NCBI GenBank assembly: GCA_025449115.1
Contig: JAHLKC010000038.1
Span: 186,001 to 250,000 of the forward strand
Length of the DNA stretch: 64,000 nucleotides
Reading direction: 5' to 3'
Source of the DNA: Chytridium lagenaria
Lineage: Eukaryota > Chytridiomycota > Chytridiomycetes > Chytridiales > Chytridiaceae
Shown: piece by piece, positions 1-11,200 of the stretch
Layout of the letters: each line of letters opens with the position of its first letter
How positions within the stretch are numbered: the stretch's first letter is position 1
Program-made: the position numbers and the translations under genes
Notes under the pieces: model-generated
Told to the model about the DNA's origin: nothing
What the model saw: only the letters and a program-made list of their open reading frames with translations
Database searches by the model: none

Positions 1-1421
1 AGCAATGATGATGATGATAGAAGAGCGGAAGCCTAAAAACGTGTTTACGGGTAGGCGATAGCGGGGCCTCTCCAGTTTACTGAGCAAGTAATCTGATAAA
101 GCAGGCTTGAGGCTGTTTTTCGCGTAATATATGACTAGCGTGTTGTTGCTGCGGATGGGTCAACCACACGCGTGATGTGAGGTGGTGACGACTGATCATA
201 ATGAGACACGTAAGTTTGTTTCTTGAATATGATAATGAAGCTTTTCGAGATCAAATAATTGTAACGTAACGTAATTTTGAGTGTGTATACATGTATACAT
301 GTATACATCAAATCAATCTAAAAGTTTTAAGTAATGTACACAAGATTGGGGCTGATGGCCAAACACCAATAAGGCGTCTGCTTTAGGCGCATCAAATTAA
401 AGTAACTGCATAAGGATTGGATCAAGGTTGAGGCGACGGAGACGGAGACGTCCAACTTGAAACTGTATGCTTTTCGATTTCCGTATAATGTAAACAGTTT
501 TACGTTGCTCCCTTGTTGATGTCGTTTGTGGTTTCCTGTTTCCAAAGCGGCCCACGACAACAGATTTCAGGCCCAACCACATTCTTGGCCCATGGGCCAT
601 AGTATCCAAATCCATAAATAGATATTTGTACTACCATCAATGAATTATTAGAAAAAAAAGAAAAAAGAGTATTAATATATAATAACAAAGAAGAAAAAAG
701 ATAAAAGTAAAAAAAAAAACTAAAAAAGTAAAAAAGTAAAAAAGTCATACAAAAGAAAGGTAAAAAACCTTGTTTGTAAACAAAACCATCATTATTTACA
801 TGATGCATTAATAATAATATGTAAAAAGTAAAATAATAAATGAATGAATAAATGAATAATAAATAATCAAATCAAACATGAAATCACACACAACAAAAAG
901 AATAGTAAAAGAATAAAATAATTTAATAAATGATTAATAAAATAATTAATGAATAATAAATGAGATAATAAAAAAAGGATTTACAAATCGAGGAAAGAAA
1001 AACAATAAAATAATAAAATATGAAATTATTAAAGTAAATAATAAATAATAAACAAAAAACCAACGTGGATGCAATAATAATAAGGTTTGGGTGAAAATAT
1101 GAATGATGATGGATGGTCATCCTCAAAAAGGTGTTTTATTATCAACAAAAAAAAAGATAATAATATAAAAAGTTTGCATCCCCCCTCACTTCTGGCCTGC
1201 TTATTACGCACAGTCAACGGCTGACCTACCTCCAGCATCTCTTTCACCCATCACACAACATCACACCCATCGCCTTTTAATTCTTTTATCGCAAAACTGT
1301 TCATAATCACGACATCCCATCGCATCGTTAGATTCTATATAGACTATTCATTCCAAATGGTGTCCCAAGGTTACCGACCTGAACCTCCTCCATCCCACGA
1401 CTACTACACGCAGATGATATC
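1..1421. other. A/T-rich low-complexity stretch without a gene
   Basis: No convincing coding sequence on either strand. From about 640 to 1060 the plus strand is a mosaic of A-rich words (TAAAAAAG repeated near 719-745; AATGAATAAAT-type words near 839-960), which creates hydrophobic-looking but spurious reading frames on the minus strand. From about 1180 to 1421 base composition becomes mixed again and this part is the probable upstream region of the epimerase gene that begins at 1422. A short ATG-repeat lies at 5-18. Confidence 0.6.
285..308. repeat. Three tandem copies of GTATACAT
   Basis: Three perfect 8-bp units (285-292, 293-300, 301-308). Each unit contains the palindrome GTATAC, so the array is also self-complementary and could form a cruciform. 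It sits in non-coding A/T-rich DNA; no function is implied. Confidence 0.9.
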
Positions 1422-2893
1422 ATGTCTGTCCCGTCAAGGACGCATGTTCTCGTCACGGAGGTGCGATACATTGTTCACATACTGTACTGGACATAAACGT
1501 GCATGACGTATGATGTGGACGACCTCAGCATTCACAGAGGTGAGGATCATAGCATCACTCCCCCTCTCTTTAACATCTATATCCCTCCGCATCACCTTCC
1601 TCAATGTCTCCTTTGTTCGAGCCTCCCGTAGGAGCTGACCTCTCGTATCTGTATTTGAGTTTTATGGCCAAGTTTACATGCCATAGCACCACGTGCCGAT
1701 GATCGTCCCGCGTCTACCTAGTTGAAGGATCCTACACTTTTTTCGTTGTCCGACCTTTCCTTCACTCAACCTTGAGTTTCTTGATTCCTCTCCGATCACC
1801 CTCCCCTCCCCCATCGCAGTGAGCGCTCCACCACCACCCACTTGCTCATTCAGACACTCTTCATCAACACACACTCAAACCATCCTGTCAAATCATGGCG
1901 CAAATGTCTGCTACACAATGATCCCTGCCACTTTCAACCTCGCTTAGCCATTGGATGAAACTCTAACTCTTGCTTTTCAGATCCCTCAACCGATCTACTG
2001 CTGCAGGGACGTCTCCCGATCAGAAGTATCCTCCTCGACCGGACGGTCCAGTCCGTATTCCAGAATTCTATCTGGCTGTTACCACTTTGCTGGCTACAAG
2101 TCGGTCAACGAGTCATGCACAACCACCTCTTACTACCGCAACAATGTCTGGGATCATGCGTTCTCCTGATATGCAGAGTTGGCTGCAAAAAGATTGTTTT
2201 TCTTCATCAGCACGGTGTATGCACGGGGATTGGTCAGACGCCCATCACCGAAACGCTGCCCTTGGACCCACAACCCTTACGAGCAGCATACTTTGTGGAG
2301 AAGTCATCCTGACGTCGCCAAAGCTGACAACATTCAGCGCTGTCTTCTAAGTGTTATTTAGTTTCCCTTATACCTATTCCATCTTAACGGTATCATTATT
2401 AACATAACCCTCAATATTTTAACCCACGTGCTCACCATTGGTCTCATGGTGAAGATCCAAGGAATCCCCAACAACCTCCTTCCTACGTCACCCAATCTCG
2501 TCGGCCGTCGTGACACTCACCGTCATGGCTCGACTACCCCACCAAGGACGGACCGGTGTCCGTGATTTTACCATGTCGTAGACCTTGCCTCGGTCACTCG
2601 CCCCTCGAGCAACTCCGTGTAGAGCCACCCGCACTCCACACTACACATGGGCACTGAACCGTTACTCTTCTCGATGTCGTCCGTGAGATGGAGATGGCCC
2701 CGATTCCCCGTAGCCGCATGGGTCCTCGCAACCCGGAGACCTGCGGAGTCGGTTGCAGACCATCAAGACCAACAAGGTGCTCAATGGAGCCAAGCTGACA
2801 TCGAATCATGTGTGGTCTGCTTACAAGTGGCAAAATGAATCCAGAGGATACACTCCTTTGGAAGAGTCTTCCAAGTCGACGACACCATCCTAG
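1422..2893 (+). CDS. GALE: UDP-glucose 4-epimerase, frame-shifted many times in this sequence
   Basis: Leloir-pathway enzyme interconverting UDP-glucose and UDP-galactose with bound NAD. The identification comes from family blocks found in order but in changing frames: MSVPSRTHVLVT at the start codon 1422 followed by remnants of the GGAGYIGSH nucleotide-binding loop; HFAGYKSVNES near 2090; CKKIVF and the TVY segment of the SSATVYG motif near 2195-2220; QTPITETLPLDP then NPYEQ and YFVEK (the active-site YxxxK region) near 2235-2310; GEDP and GIPNNLLP near 2450-2490; DYPTKDG near 2540; KVLNGAKLTS and AYKWQNESRGY near 2775-2840. One or more introns probably lie near 1490-1950 and 2352-2425. The reading frame changes at least eight times in 1.4 kb, mostly explainable by single missing bases (for example one C lost in the serine-alanine-threonine stretch near 2210). 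Either a poorly sequenced real gene or a decayed copy; the former is favoured because the losses match those in essential genes downstream. End point is tentative. Confidence 0.75.
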
Positions 2894-3780
2894 ACACTCG
2901 TCTCGTACAACGTTCTCTATCCATCTCTCCGTCGCCTCAAGCGCACTCTCACCTCCCTCTCACAGCTTCCTCTGGCTCTCCGTCTCCTCATTGTCGCCGC
3001 TGTCCTGCCTGCAGCGGAGCATATGTCACGGCTATGAGCGTCAATGTTGGTCTCAACTCTTCGTCATCCACCATCAACGTCAACGAGCTTCCACTGGAAT
3101 GATACTTTGTCTCCGAGTCCGACACCAGAAGCTATTCACCGACGCTTTCCGTCTGCTCCACGATTCGACGGACACTGTCAACGAGTCGTTCATTATGCCT
3201 TACCGCAAAAGGGTCAGACATTACGAAGACAACTTTAACACCCCAACTGGAAAGCAGATGGCAGGCTTTACAGGTTGGGCCTTGATGATATGACCGCGTT
3301 GCATTAATCATCCTCTTTCTGTATCTTTTGTCTGCCTCTTCCTTTACCAAAACCTAACCTTCCATATTCTCTTTAACCCCTTACTTGCTGTTAACTTAGA
3401 AACATTCCCTTTGATGTTTAATCATATTGCCAAATTCTTGTATCTACTCATGTATGCTGTTTTTAGTTGTAAACTCCCGCTTTAGGGATATTTTATATAC
3501 GCTCCATGCTGCGATACTTTCCCCTCTCTTTAAACTTGTATCTTTTTCCTCTTACAAGAGCCACAAACGCTCTGCAAATGCTGGCCGCATAGCTAGTTGC
3601 ACATAAAAACCTGTATAACTTTAACTACAGAACCCTTTCATTCTTGATTTGCTAAGGGTTGATGGAACTCCTTTGTCAGTTATGGTGAGTACTATACAGA
3701 AACAAGATCTGTTAAAATGGAGACTCTTGTATGTACCGTTCAAAACACTGACAACTCCTTGAACAATCGAGTTATTGCCC
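2894..3780. other. Unresolved stretch between the epimerase and URB2
   Basis: From 2894 to about 3295 several overlapping frames are open and serine/proline-rich in translation, but none gives a recognisable protein and no frame is clearly preferred; given the frame-shift density upstream, a noisy 3' extension of the epimerase gene or an unrelated small gene cannot be excluded. I looked for a mutarotase domain, as found fused to the epimerase in some yeasts, and did not see one. From 3300 to 3780 the sequence is A/T-rich and looks like untranslated or intergenic DNA. Confidence 0.35.
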
Positions 3781-3805
3781 AAAAAAAAAAAAAAAAAAAA
3801 AAAAA
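3781..3805. repeat. Run of 25 A
   Basis: Uninterrupted poly(A) on the plus strand, 28 nt before the proposed URB2 start codon. The length may be inaccurate because homopolymers are where this sequence shows most errors. Confidence 0.9.
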
Positions 3806-3833
3806 GGTCTATTCTGACAGACAGCCTGCCAGC

Positions 3834-6800
3834 ATGCCAGAACTAAAGAGCGCAGGAAGCATCTCGCGCATCCTCAAGCCATTAGGAGGAGCAGCGGATC
3901 CGCATCGCTTCAAACCCATCAAAAGATGATACGAGTCCGAGAAACCAGAAACGCAAGCATCTCACAGCGATTCAAAATTGCAAAGGTCTGGAACGATCAT
4001 GACTTTTATATCCACGAAAGGCTGGGATGTTCTGGATGGCTGCATTCGGTCATGTTGCATTATGCGAATGCTGCTGAAAAGAATCCGATGGGAAGTGGGG
4101 TAGCGGGTGGGAAGGAGGAAAGGTTTTGACATCTTTCTGTGCATGTTATGTTTAACCATGCGTTAGGTGATCGTCTACGTTAGAACTCACTTGGATCTTG
4201 CATTTGGAATCTTTGGATGAGATTTGAAAAGCCTGGCAGGATCTCGAACACGACGGATTCAGCCCATTTCAATACATTCATGATGGAGACAATGAAGAAT
4301 TATCATACGGAACAATGGAGAGGCGGAATCAATCATATGGTGGATCTGCAAGCTCTTCGATAAACTGCCTGGATTTTTCACACGTTAAGGTTTTGGTAAA
4401 ACTTGTGTCTCAGAATATGGGACTTTCCCTGAGGTCAAGGATGATGCCATGGAACTCGATAATGCCTCTGAATCAGTCGTCTCAAAATACCCTTCTATCC
4501 TTCGCACGGCGCATTCTTCCTTTAAGTCACTTCTCTCGAAAGCTCTGGTGCATGACGTGCTTCGGCCATCTTTGGATAATTTGGTTTCGTTGAGCTCCGT
4601 GGTGCTGAATGCCTTTAATGAATCGTGCGTTGCTCGATTATCGAAAATGGGCGATAAGATGTTGGGAAATGAGGCGCCAGGAGACCCTTGGGATGAATTC
4701 TCTGTGGAACTTTTAAGTTTAGCATGGACTTCTGTCTCTGTTCTATATGAGAATATTGTACTGTCACCGAACCAAAAGAAGGTGGGCATTTGTTTCCTTC
4801 ACAATTTGCTTGCTGTCCTTTACTGGGTTATTTATATAATATTAACTTGCCTTTTGTCTCTTGCCAGGTGTTTACGGCAATCTCCGTGGACCGATTCGTC
4901 TTGCCTCTTTTACAAGCGCACAAACTATTATCATCATTAGAACCTCCCTCCAATATTTTCTATGAAAAGCCCATTTCACTATCAACCACTTTGCCTTCAA
5001 CTGTTTCCGACACCTGCAAAAGCCTTCGCGCCCACATCATCTCCATCATTGACCACGGTCTACTACATCACGAACACCTATCCGACTTATCGGTGTTGTC
5101 AAGCAACTCAACCCTCGGATTTTTCTGAGAAAGGCGGAAAGAAGGATCAAAAACGTGATACGGCAAAGATTTCGTACCCCAAGAAATTCTTTGACGTGAT
5201 CAAGAAAGGTGTGGAGGGTGCGTTTAAGGGAGAACCGGCAGCGTTGGGTGTGCATGAAGAATTGCCGGTTGTCTTGGATCGACTTTTGGCTGTAAAGAAT
5301 ATTGGAACCCATGCTGTCGTACCTCTTGAGACGGAATCTTTTCATATGGGTTCACAGTGTTTTCCATTTTCTATTCTTATCTATCTGCTTACGGAAAGGC
5401 ATCGGTTCCCATTACATCGCGAATGTTGTGGAGACTCGCATCAAGGAATGTTTACCGTCGTTCTCGAGATGCTTCGTCCGAGTTTCAGTTGAAGGTCTTA
5501 ACCGCCGTTTGTAAGGATATCATCCAGTTATTGGAGGAGACAGAGGATGATGCGGAATGGGAAGCTGGGCTATTTTCAGTTCATTAGAGTGGGTCCTTTC
5601 CATGGAATTGACCATGGTGTTGGAAAGTCTCGACCGCATAATGCCGTATCTCGTCAAGGTTAGTACAACCATTCTTTCCCTAGACCCGAATAACCGCTTC
5701 ATAGAGCACGGCCGCATTGAAAAGGAACAGAAATCTTTCTTTTATCGCTACTTCGAAATATGTCGAAGCGCACGATCTCGATCAACTCATTGCTCATATT
5801 CGATACGGAGAAGTCCTCTGACAAAATTTTGCGTTTGGTTCTTTTTGTTTGATAACGAATTGTAGAGTAAGTCTTTTTTTTCATGGAGTCTTGTTCTATT
5901 CGCCCTTTTAAAGAATGAAATACCTATTGAGCCTGATTAGATTTAAGCTTGCATTGGAAAGCTTTACCAGCTGAAGTTGTTGGCTTGTTTCACTTCTCGC
6001 CGATACCCTTAAATCAGTCAGCGCGAAACTCACCGCAACAAATGCACAAAAACGACTTCGCGTCGACATGAACATAATATCCACGTCAGCAAAGCCGGCG
6101 TTGCAGACCTTTGCGCAGTTTGCTTGAAGGTGTTTTGAATGGCGCCGGTTGCTCCGACACATCAGTCCCGCGTTAGAGTATTCTCTATGAACTGCTAGGT
6201 ATCGATGCCTGTTTGAAACATGCTGTGGAGAGAGTTGTTCCGTCGTCTGAGAAAATCGGAAATAAGAAGTCGTTGAAGAGCCGCAGGAGAGCGATGAAGA
6301 TGGGAATCTCCTTATGAACGGCTATTTTCTCGAGCTTAACGTTATTGCTGGCTTCCATGAAGCGTCGGAAAGTTCTGCCGGAGAGCTACGTCACTACATT
6401 TATCGATGAAATTATTAGACTCGATATCCACTGAAAGATACCGCGTCGAATGGATCAAGGTAGTTAAATGTTCCTTTGGTTATACTCAATGCCTTACATC
6501 TAGATACAAGTAGCGTTACTATTCGTTGATTTACAGGCAAACACTTCCGTCGATCCCGCTTGGATGAAGGGATCATCAGTATCGTTTCGTATATCCTGGA
6601 CATCCTTCACTTTCCCAAAGAAGCTTTGCTGGTAGGATGGAATGGTAGCATTTCCACTCTTGCAGGCAATGCGAATGCGGCAATCATTTCAAAATGGTCA
6701 GCTATTTTGGATAACCTCGCACCTGTTTGGTAAGATTATTTTCTAATTTAATTTTATCTAACATGTTCACTTAGTCGATTAGCTTCACCCGTTCAACTTC

Positions 6801-9444
6801 GTAGTATTATTGGATTTATTTTGAGGAGTGGAATTGAAGCCGACGGGAGCCATGACGTTTCTCATTATTCTGTCTCTTCTCTTTGTCGGAGTGCTTTAAA
6901 GAGCGCTGCTTTTTTGAGATACGTACGATTCGAGGTATGTGCAAAGCGGTAAGATGGGCTTCTTTTTAAATTTTTTTAAGATGCCTTCCTTGGCGTATTC
7001 CTTGAAGTATTGAGAGAGGATATTGGGAAACCATTTTTTTCATCCAAACGCCTTGCTTCAAGCTTTACAGAATTCTTCTCTACATGCTCCGCGGAAAACA
7101 CTTCTCAAGACGCATTATCGGAAAAACTTTTGAGTCTCATCAACGAAGCAGGGAGCATTGAACAGAGCACAAGTAGCGCCAAAGCGACTTTGAAAGTCAG
7201 TCGTATTCTGAGACTATTGGGTGTTACTGCCACTCTCCCAACGTCATACTTCTCATCGCAGGAACGAGATAAGATGCTTTGCATCTTGTTGGGTATTGAT
7301 ATTTATGCGTTTTCTCTGGTGGGAACGAAAACGGGTCCGTCCGTGGACGAAGACGCTGCGATGGAGCTACTGGCCATCACTCGGATTGAAATTGCACGGT
7401 TTTTTAAATCAAGGGGGGATTCTGCGGTCATGGTATTACCCTCAACGTTTTATTTGTCTAATAGACTTTTTAAGATATCGACACCTACCGTCGCCAAATA
7501 TCTGCTAAACATCTTTGCGTCTCCTGTAATCAATCTGGATGGTTCTGTAGCTGGGCACTCTATCACGGATGCAACAACATCTATTTTGGAGCTCTCCGTC
7601 ATGTTTGTTTTTACCACCACTTGACTTTTTCTGAAATAATAATATCTAGGAAAGTTTTACAAAGGCTCGGGAACCGTAAAGATGAACGCACCGCAGGCTA
7701 TCTATCTTACGTGAAAACTATTGTCGATATCATTATATCTTTTGCCAAATCAAATGAGAAAATTGGATATATCTTATCACACGCCGTTCTTGCACCAGCA
7801 GTTTGTTGGCTCGACGTACGGATGAGGTGAGGTGAAGCCCTTATTATTTGGTATTAAACATTTTTTAGGCAAGCGGATCAAGACGTCTCATTGAAAAATA
7901 TGGACGCTGAAGTTCGCTCTTCCATTTTAGGACTGGTCTCTATTGTAACGGAGCGTGTTCTGGCGCTTGACATGATTTTTAATGTTCTAGATACACGTCA
8001 TCTTCGTTCACAGTTTGATATACTGGAATGTCTTTTGGTTTTTTATCGTCTCTCGGGAGGTGAGCCTTCTATTTTTAAAACCACGCTGATTGATGATCAG
8101 ATAAGAGAGTGTATGATTTTGTTCAGGAACTTCTGGCTGTTATTGTAAAAGCTTCGACAAGTGAAGAGGGAGAACAAACGGAAATTGTCCTCTTAGCAGG
8201 TCGACTTTTCTCTATTTTCGCGTCGCACGTCGTGGAAAATCGTCAAGAAATTTTGGATGCTGATTTCTTGTGTCTTTTCGAGGCTGGAAGGCTGCTGCTG
8301 GAGCGCATGTGTGCGCTTGGTAAGACTACAATTACTTTATAATCTTAACCTTTTCTAAGGTAATTTCGCAGTCTTTGAGAATGAAGTCGCTGCTAAAATG
8401 CTTCGATTGCTCACGGTTGCATCACGGGATCAGTTTTCAACAATGGTGTCTCATTATATCTTTGCAACGAGGTGTGAAATCGGATCGTCCGAGGCACAGT
8501 CCAAGAGAATACTCGGGTACTTGAAAGTCTTCCACATTCTAACTCTTGCGGGCCAATCAGATGGTGAGTCTTTTACAACTACGTGTTGACTGACTTCAAA
8601 TAGGCCGGAGAAAATCATTCAGAGCATTGCTTTACTCGATCATACAGCTTCTTGTTGAGACCGTGTCTGTGAATAAGTCGTTGGATGTGGCCGTTGAGAT
8701 ACTCATGCTTTTCGTTCGTTTCAGCGACAATACGGTAACTAGATTTAGTCATGGTTTTTCTAATATAAAAAGGGCTTGGAATTAAATGACATTGATATGT
8801 CATGTCTACTGGGCGGAAGTGTCATTGTTGTCTCCGATTGCTCCGAGCACGGAAAGGTCGATTCTGGAATTCCATACAACATCAAAATTTTCGAAATACT
8901 TTGCAGACTTTTGCAGTCTGTTCTTACACATCGGAGACAATCGATTATTCACTTAATACCGGGAGTCTGTTCTCTTGTTTCAACTTTAATGGAGTGCTTG
9001 GCAGAGAATGAGATTCTCGACCCTTCCCTCTCGACTTCGGGGCCTTTACGAGCGAGGCTGTCAGGCCTAGATATAGATAAAAAGGTTTCTTTAGCAAGGA
9101 CCCTCTCGAGAGTTTTACAGAAATTTTCACAAAAACAAGGAGTGCATGCCGGAGAGGGGTTAAGTGGCTCTACTTCTCAAATGAAGCCCTTTTCTAAGCA
9201 TGCACCTTTTCTTATATCGAAGTTTGTGTCTATTCATGCCTCTAAGCGGCAGTATTCGTCGGCGGTTTATGATGCACTCCTCGAAGGCCTTTATTCAGTG
9301 ATAGATATTTGCGACGATTTTGGTCGAGAATCGGTTCTCGCCAATCTTGACTTGCCTGGAACGGGGCAGAAAGGGGCTAAACTGCTGTACAAGAAGCTCA
9401 CAAGCAGTTGGAAGGAAGCTGCGAGAAATAGAAACAAAGTCTAA
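3834..9444 (+). CDS. URB2: Nucleolar pre-rRNA processing protein URB2/NPA2
   Basis: Large helical-repeat protein of the nucleolus needed for early 60S subunit assembly and 27S pre-rRNA processing. The diagnostic part is the C-terminus (about 9180-9441): a segment on ISKFVSIHASKRQYSSA, then ALLEGLYSVIDICDDFG and GAKLLYKKLTSSWKEAARNR, which matches the conserved Urb2/Npa2 C-terminal domain. The N-terminus also fits, with MPELKSAGSISRILKPL (ATG 3834) and then the KVWNDHDFYIHERLG segment near 3985-4025 resembling the family's IA-x-x-AW-N-D opening. The body is a string of exons rich in leucine helices (for instance 4449-4790, 5190-5330, 7010-7620, 8780-9440) separated by short introns. Frame shifts occur near 3925, 4130, 4190, 4350 and 4385. 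Its stop codon overlaps that of the convergent methyltransferase gene. Alternative: start at 3926. The identification is firm at the C-terminus and inferred for the middle. Confidence 0.75.
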
Positions 9445-10525
9445 GGTTGATTTAATTTATTAACAACTGAAACCCATCCTTTTCGACCTGACACATTCCT
9501 TGCCCATCTTGTATAAAGCATTACTCAAATTGTAAAAATGAAAGCCTTACAGTTCAATAAAACGTGGGCTATCTTCACCGTTCATAGAAGTAGGAAGCAT
9601 TGTCTCTATAACTTCATAAATAAATTCCGGTTTCCGCTCGTGGCCGTCTTTATTCTGCATTAGTCATGACAGTAACAGTCGCAGGACTTCACCTTCAAGT
9701 TTCGGTTTGATAAAATCGAATTCGCAATCAGGATTGCGCTGATGGCGTAAGTCAACGTCCTGGTCAGAGTGTAGGGGAATTTTTCGAAAAAATGAGGCAG
9801 GTTGCCTTTGACTGACTGAAGTATGTTGATTTCTGTTTCGCAATTTTATGGGAAAGGTCCCATTTTATCCACGCGAAATTATCAACATAACGAAAACCCC
9901 AATTCTCTACAATCTTGACGATTTTCGGAGTTATCGTTTTATCAACCCATATAAACAAGAATCCGTGAGGTATCAAGTGGGGTACATCTAGGAGTCCCTG
10001 AATATTGCTTAGCGAGCCCACAAAAGACGAAACCATACAAATTCTTCGACCGTAATTTGCCCACTACCAATCTTATTCTTGTCAAGAGCCCACGGAGGAT
10101 CCATGTATACGCCGATAAATCTTTCTTGAACCTTCTCCAACTCTTTCAATATATCCAGGGTCAAGACTACTCTAGTATTTGTTACCGTGTAAAACGGCAT
10201 AAGTTGTTACCCTTTCTTCTCCTTAACGCATACAAGATCACTTAGAGGCTTAATTTGTCGTGCCCAAGACTTTGGTATCGGATTTGGTATTCTCGTGTAA
10301 ACTTTGAGCTCAATATTTCTTTGCATCGGTTACTTTAATATGTTATTATCATTCTTACCTCTTTGACGTTAGAGTTCCGTTCGTAAATTGGTCCCGAAAA
10401 GCTTTTCTTATCGCAGATATCTTAAATTCTCGACCTTTGACTTGACATAATTTCGGATTCTCCAACTTTTTGTTCTCTCTCTTCTTGTGAATTTTGGGTA
10501 CTGGCACTTCTGCGTCCATATCCAT
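9441..10525 (-). CDS. MT-A70 family adenine-N6 methyltransferase
   Basis: S-adenosylmethionine-dependent N6-adenine methyltransferase. Reading on the minus strand: basic N-terminus MDMDAEVPVPKIHKKREN from ATG 10525; the catalytic DPPW motif in FIGVYMDPPWALDK (about 10080-10125) followed by GQITVEEF; HGFLFIWVDK and WGFRYVDNFAWIKW (9880-9985); TCLIFSK; HQRNPDCEFDF (near 9735); KPEFIYEVIETMLP; and a last exon WARNVSGRKGW that restores the family ending ELWARN. The last intron is 9508-9550 (43 nt, GTAAGG...ACAAG); without it the protein would stop two codons too early for the family. About 300 residues. The clade cannot be settled by eye: METTL3/IME4 (RNA), METTL4, and the MTA1/AMT group tied to DNA 6mA in ciliates and early-diverging fungi all share these motifs. 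At least one frame shift lies near 10200. The stop codon overlaps the URB2 stop. Confidence 0.8.
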
Positions 10526-10562
10526 CTCAGACCTCAAACTAAATTAGCCACGTGATTCAATA

Positions 10563-11059
10563 TTATACAAACTCATAATCACTGTCGTCTCCATCGTCCG
10601 ATATCCACATATCATCCGGCGAAAAGTTTACTCCAAACAGGCTGGTTACAACCGCTTCAAGATGAAATGATGAAGTCTTTTTAAAGAATTCTTCGAGGTC
10701 TGATTGACTCAGGGCGCCCTCATTTTTCGATGAATTCGTCAATTCTTGGGTCTTATTTTCTTCTGCGGATGATGGTGAAGTCTCACTAATGTCTTGATGA
10801 TCAGATATGGTTAAGTCTGATCGTCGCATCTTAATCTTCTCGAGCTCCTTAAATTTGTGCATGATGGATTCAACGGATTCGTGATCTTCTGCATAGCCCA
10901 CATACCAAGATGTGCTGTAAATGTAGTGAAATACACACATAGACCAACCTTATACTTGCTGTCGTAGCACATTTCGCTTTGGCAGCTCTCCTTTGAGGTC
11001 TCTTCATTGAATTGTCTTTGATTTACCAAAAATCTCAAGCAGTTCGGACGCCGCAACAT
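10563..11059 (-). CDS. Small acidic protein of unknown function
   Basis: Two exons. The first encodes MLRRPNCLRFLVNQRQF and a cysteine-containing stretch to CYDS; a roughly 43-nt intron near 10920-10965 joins it in frame to TSWYVGYAEDHESVESI and a short predicted helix MHKFKELEKIKMRRSD. The C-terminal half is serine-rich and ends in the very acidic tail DDGDDSDYEFV (stop at 10563). About 155 residues. I do not recognise the family. An alternative upstream start (ATG 11124) would need an intron I could not place. Its stop lies 37 nt before the methyltransferase start on the same strand, and its 5' end faces NDC80. The acidic tail and small helix suggest a protein-binding role, which is only inference. 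Confidence 0.55.
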
Positions 11060-11200
11060 GTCCAATGTACATGACCACACAAACAACGAACACTGACCAT
11101 TTTAGAAGCTGATGCCGTCCTCATCGTTACCAACTGCATCTAGGTCGGGTGGACTAGCTGGAGTTATCGACGGGGTTGCTGGTTTAAATGTGGGCGGGGC

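Noticed and set aside
500..1250. Hydrophobic minus-strand frames (102, 67 and 72 codons)
   Set aside because: They arise from A-rich low-complexity DNA read as phenylalanine, isoleucine and tyrosine; no start context, motifs or splice sites.
2894..3295. Galactose mutarotase domain fused to the epimerase as in yeast Gal10
   Set aside because: No mutarotase motif in any frame.
1422..3805. Processed retrocopy of the epimerase ending in the 25-A tail
   Set aside because: The region seems to keep introns (near 1490-1950 and 2352-2425), almost 900 nt separate the gene end from the A run, and no target-site duplication was seen.
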